A DNA stretch of 64,000 bases from Setaria digitata. Lineage: Eukaryota; Nematoda; Chromadorea; Rhabditida; Setariidae. Position numbers and translations under genes: made by a program. The notes under the pieces are model-generated. The model saw nothing but the letters and a program-made list of their open reading frames with translations, was not told where the DNA came from and searched no databases. Positions within the stretch are counted from its first letter, which is position 1. Every line of letters begins with the position of its first letter. The DNA lies in the NCBI GenBank assembly GCA_003640385.1, contig RCAB01000336.1, forward strand, positions 1 to 64,000, read 5' to 3'. Shown here piece after piece: positions 61,347 to 64,000 of this stretch.

Positions 61347-63148
61347 CGAAATATTGAATCGTCAAGTGATAGGTCACAGTTCTTTTTGCTTCACTAAAAT
61401 GCTTCATCAAAAAAGTTTGCTTTTTTTTTTGAGCAGATATGTGTGTCTTACCGATCAATAATATGTTATTAAGCAATGGAATTTTATCAGCTTATCAGAT
61501 ATGTATGTATATTTCACTGGCATATCCTTGAAATCGATTAGTGACATTTCTTTTAATCAATAAATTTCGATTAAAATTTAATGTCACTCACATAAATCGA
61601 ATGATTTGCATGGCTAAATATGAATTCACAAAAAATTAATATTAATAAGCTGCTGCCGCATATTCATCCTTGTTGAAAAACATACAGAGTAATGTTGTAT
61701 AAAGAAATTAATTTTTGAAACTTATGGATTCTAATTTGAAGAAATTTGGTTTAATTACTAAACATATTGCAAATTTTGAATAATGATAGACAAAATGATT
61801 AATTTAGTTAAAAAGATTGTTGAAAATTAAAATTTCAAAGTCTCTACTAATTTTGTTGGTAAAAAGAGTGGAAAACTTTAACAAAAAATAAAACACCTGA
61901 AGAGTTTTCTGAACTTATTGCTCCAACACGAATGCAGAAACTGAACTATTTTTTTTTAACCGTTGTTACTATACCTAAGTTTTCCAACGAAACTGTGAGA
62001 AAGTAACTTCAGTTAACTTTTTGTGGATAATGAGTGGTAAATTTAGTATTATCTTTCGTCACTGAATGAAAAAGCTACCGAAATTGTTTACTTAGTGCAA
62101 ATTATCTTAAATTTATTATGCAAGAAAGTTATAACAGAATTTTAAACGAAATTAATTGGTCATTTTTGAATCCTTAAAAATCAAAATTTAAATGGAATGA
62201 GTTAATCGCTTTAATTTCCTAAACTATTATTTTATTTCTTTTTAGTGGTGATCGGAAAACCCTATATAATCCGATTTTCAAATGATTTTAAATTATAAGA
62301 GGATTTTTGACTTCATATATGTATGCTTTTTTCAATCATCCGACTGCTTGTTTATAATAGAGTCGGAGTAATTCCAAATTCTAAAATTTTGAGTAACTGA
62401 TAACTTTTCAAATTATTCCTAATTTTTCTTTGTGTAATATCTCTTTTTAAATGTTTAACGTTAAAAATTTCTACAAGCGTTGTCTGATAATATCTATTTG
62501 TTCGTGTGATAATTGAAAAGCTTCACTACTTTTTTTTTTATTTAGCATTGTTCCATTCATTTTTAATTTTAAACTTAGCATAAAAGCTTGAAATCTAAAA
62601 ATTGGTAACTAGCGGAAGCTAAGTCTTATCATAGAGATTTCAGGATTCAAACGAATTTTATCTGAATGATTTTTAGACAGTGGAATAAAAAGTTGATAGT
62701 GGATCATAAACGAGAGTGTGACAATGAATACAAAAATGAAACTGAATTGAGTTTCTACTTTAAAAGGAGATGATTTTTAGATAATTTTTCTATTTATATC
62801 AGCAACTAAAAAAAAATGTTTATTTTATAATCATAATTAGTAATTAGCATAAAATATTTGGTACAAAAACATAGCATTTTTCGTTTACTCTTAGTGTCAG
62901 TTTTCTATTTTTTGAGCTGTTTAATTTTATCCATTTTTTATTCCTCTCTACAATTTCAAATACGACCTGTAATTTTGCTAATTGAACTTCAAAACGGTGA
63001 AAAATCTAATACCCATGAACATTTGTTGAAACTTTTCGGTAGAAAGAGCAGATTGACAACTAATATTTGTAAAGTTGAGTGTGACTTTCAACTAAGGTAT
63101 CCTCAGTGGAAGCATTGCTTTGCATCAGTGGTTATTTATCCAGGCTCG
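61347..63148. other. Intergenic or intronic region, no gene seen
   Basis: AT-rich sequence with the probable polyadenylation signal of the Ly6-like gene at 61559-61564. The plus strand is open from 62858 with a hydrophobic stretch, but it has no ATG there and no clear acceptor, so I do not call it coding. Confidence 0.55.
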
Positions 63149-64000
63149 ATGTGCTTATATATCAGGAAGAAAGAAGAAGTGAGACTTGGAACTCAACCTG
63201 CACACTCAATACTTCAAGTACTATCGGCAAGTTCACAAACTAGGCAAAAGTTGCAGGAAGAAACTGCAACAAGAAGAGATTTCGATATTAAAAAGCTTAT
63301 AATTGATAATTGACTATCAAAAATTCTGGATTTTTCGTTGCATAACAGTATGATGTGAGCCAAAAAGTTTAGTGAAATGAAAATTTAATTTAAGTAATAA
63401 ACATGTTGAAAGATTGATAAACACAAGATGAGTTCAGATTTTTCATAAATTTGATGACGAGAAAAGAACCAAAAGAGTGCGACTACATAAGTCATTCATT
63501 TTTTTACCTTCAAATGACTCAAAAAACTTCTGAAGCAATATTCTTTGATTTCTTTTTTAGGTACAAACAAAAAATCCTGTGCAAAAGCAAGCAATTAAGA
63601 AGTCAATAGAACACGATGGAACTCCATTGTCTAGGGAAGAATTGAAAAGTAAATTTGAGGAATTACAGAAGGTTGGTTGTCATTTGAACACTTTCGTCTT
63701 CTTTTAATACTTCGAATGACAACTCAAAGATTCTCCGGAAGTTCAGACCAAAGTTCATAACTGCTACTGGAAATAGTGACATTTGTGTATAACTAAAGTT
63801 AGCCGTACGGAATTTGACGAAATACAGACTAACTCCAATTTTCTCCTTATCAAGAAAAATGATCTAAAAAACTTTATTAATCTGATTTTCCGTGCAAAAG
63901 GCACTTGGTGCAGAACCGAACTCAGCACTCATTGATCGAATTCATTCATGGAAACAACCACTAAAAGATTTGTCTGTAAAGAAAGGTTCTTCTGTTGAAA
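63149..64000 (+). CDS. Unrecognised gene, partial, running off the right edge
   Basis: Two exons are well bounded: 63561-63671 (TTTTTTAG acceptor, CAGAAG|GTTGGT donor; VQTKNPVQKQAIKKSIEHDG... then REELKSKFEELQK) and 63901-64000 or beyond (acceptor after GTGCAAAAG; ALGAEPNSALIDRIHSWKQP...). Both are phase 0 and hydrophilic, Lys/Glu-rich, with coiled-coil-like heptads around REELKSKFEELQK. Upstream, an open frame with ATG at about 63149 (MCLYIRKKEEVRLGTQPAHS) could supply the 5' part through a CAA|GTACTA donor at 63217/63218; that junction is weak. I do not recognise the family. Confidence 0.42.

Noticed and set aside
1..64000. Mobile elements, viral remnants, CRISPR arrays and rRNA genes
   Set aside because: None recognised. 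The poly-A and poly-T tracts have no adjacent retroposed coding sequence that I can identify, and no terminal repeats flanking an ORF were seen.

Overview
This window is AT-rich eukaryotic DNA with small exons, GT...AG introns and T-rich TTTTCAG/TTTTTAG acceptors. Acceptors lie a few bases upstream of several start codons, as expected for spliced-leader trans-splicing. With a nematode-specific polyprotein antigen gene at the left edge, this points to a nematode. Gene structure and composition suggest a spirurid/filarial species, but that last step is inference. I saw no rRNA, tRNA, CRISPR array or bacterial-type operon, and no intact transposon. All gene models below were assembled by hand from splice sites, reading phase and family resemblance; none is supported by transcripts here.

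Layout. (1) 1-4505, minus: 5' part of a nematode polyprotein antigen (NPA) gene with signal peptide, four whole units and the start of a fifth, separated by RQKR/RSKR/RR processing sites; it runs off the left edge. (2) 4506-10858: AT-rich, no gene. (3) 10859-18859, minus: a 17-exon gene for a 1011-aa FERM protein of the Expanded/FRMD6 type, with three PPxY motifs behind the FERM domain. (4) 18860-29218: about 10 kb without a confident gene; two GC-richer islands could be 5' exons of (3). (5) 29219-32666, minus: an 8-exon seryl-tRNA-synthetase-like protein with degenerate catalytic motifs. (6) 33262-34262, minus: TAF10, three exons. (7) 35145-52333, plus: ACBD3/GCP60 orthologue, ten exons, with a 7.2-kb intron that contains (8), an antisense LRR gene at 41892-44579. 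(9) 52334-60652: AT-rich, with a tandem duplication interrupted by single Ns at 53.1 kb. (10) 60653-61346, plus: a two-exon secreted or GPI-anchored three-finger (Ly6-like) protein. (11) 63.1-64.0 kb, plus: exons of an unrecognised gene running off the right edge.

These are unrelated chromosomal genes rather than one pathway. TAF10 and the SerRS-like gene lie head to tail about 600 bases apart and could share a transcript. TAF10 and ACBD3 are divergent over about 0.9 kb. The most notable items are the Expanded-like protein with its PPxY motifs, the diverged and histidine-rich N-terminal NPA units, the catalytically degenerate SerRS paralogue, the antisense nested gene, and the Ly6-like gene, whose real frame is visible only after joining two exons.
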